In this document: positions 41,742 through 41,811 of the stretch, one piece after another
Layout of the letters: every line of letters begins with the position of its first letter
Numbering within the stretch: the first letter of the stretch is position 1
NCBI GenBank assembly: GCA_003167255.1
Contig: PMTR01000068.1
Span: 19,247 to 61,057 of the forward strand
Direction: 5' to 3'
Length of the DNA stretch: 41,811 nucleotides
Source: Bryobacterales bacterium
Lineage (GTDB): Bacteria; Acidobacteriota; Terriglobia; Bryobacterales; Bryobacteraceae
Made by a program: the position numbers and the translations under genes
Notes under the pieces: model-generated
What the model was told of the DNA's origin: nothing
Databases searched by the model: none
The model's input: the letters and a program-made list of their open reading frames with translations, nothing else

Positions 41742-41811
41742 ATGCCGTCCGGCGCCATCACCAAAGAACATGTGCGCATGGAAGAATGCCGCCAGCGGCG
41801 CGCACATTGGA
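41742..41811 (+). CDS. 5' end of a gene, possibly an MGH1-like glycoside hydrolase (partial)
   Basis: The frame runs from the ATG at 41742 to the window edge: 23 residues (MPSGAITKEHVRMEECRQRR, then AHW). TATGAT ends 9 nt before the ATG. The pattern E-x-x-R-M/L-E-E-x-R-x-R-x-x-H/N-W resembles what I recall as the N-terminus of large MGH1-like glucosidases (which continue KRWGPYLSERQWG), but only the first turn is visible, so the assignment is weak. Confidence 0.35.
   Translation, partial: MPSGAITKEHVRMEECRQRRAHW

Overview
The window looks like chromosome of a GC-rich acidobacterium of the Solibacter/Bryobacterales kind. This is inferred from gene content, not from a database search: three Oar-type TonB-dependent receptors with an N-terminal carboxypeptidase-regulatory domain and no SusD partner, a membrane protein with the acidobacterial DNA-binding-like N-terminal domain, BshC, and several families of extragenic palindromes. 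No tRNA, rRNA, CRISPR array or prophage was seen.

Layout. 1-7.3 kb: a partial S41 C-terminal processing peptidase, a beta-hydroxyacid dehydrogenase, a secreted HExxH protein of unknown function, a secreted TPR protein and a NarL/DegS-type two-component pair. 7.7-20.4 kb: a small HTH-like protein, a ToxR-like membrane protein, two TonB-dependent receptors, and between them a Tat-exported purple-acid-phosphatase-like enzyme and a DUF4861-GH88 fusion. 20.4-31.0 kb: a hicB-hicA toxin-antitoxin pair, a secreted esterase-fold hydrolase, a two-gene operon (GH35-like/DUF5597 and GH28-like), a CBM9-PKD protein and a third receptor with a structured leader. Together, 9.8-31 kb reads as a plant cell-wall (probably pectin) utilisation region: receptors import oligosaccharides, GH28-, GH35- and GH88-like enzymes cut galacturonan, galactose-containing side chains and unsaturated uronides, and the esterase may remove ester groups.

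31.2-35.3 kb: a three-gene operon (LolA-like secreted protein, YgiB-like lipoprotein, YgiC-like ATP-grasp ligase) divergent from a CPBP membrane protease, then a RAYT transposase flanked on both sides by palindromic repeats. 35.3-41.8 kb: a second beta-hydroxyacid dehydrogenase, a strongly promoted structured RNA candidate, dxr-rseP (isoprenoid synthesis and site-2 protease), two small proteins, bshC (bacillithiol synthesis), a truncated GxxExxY gene whose start lies inside a large inverted repeat, and the first codons of another gene.

The most interesting items outside the coding regions are: (1) a 176-nt candidate RNA at 36288-36463, with an UP-element-like promoter and one 5' segment that can pair with three different partners; (2) the REP/RAYT module with nested palindromes; (3) a recurrent -10-like hexamer 7-10 nt before ATG, suggesting many leaderless mRNAs; (4) a nested hairpin in the leader of the third receptor; (5) paired operator-like repeats beside the two-component genes.
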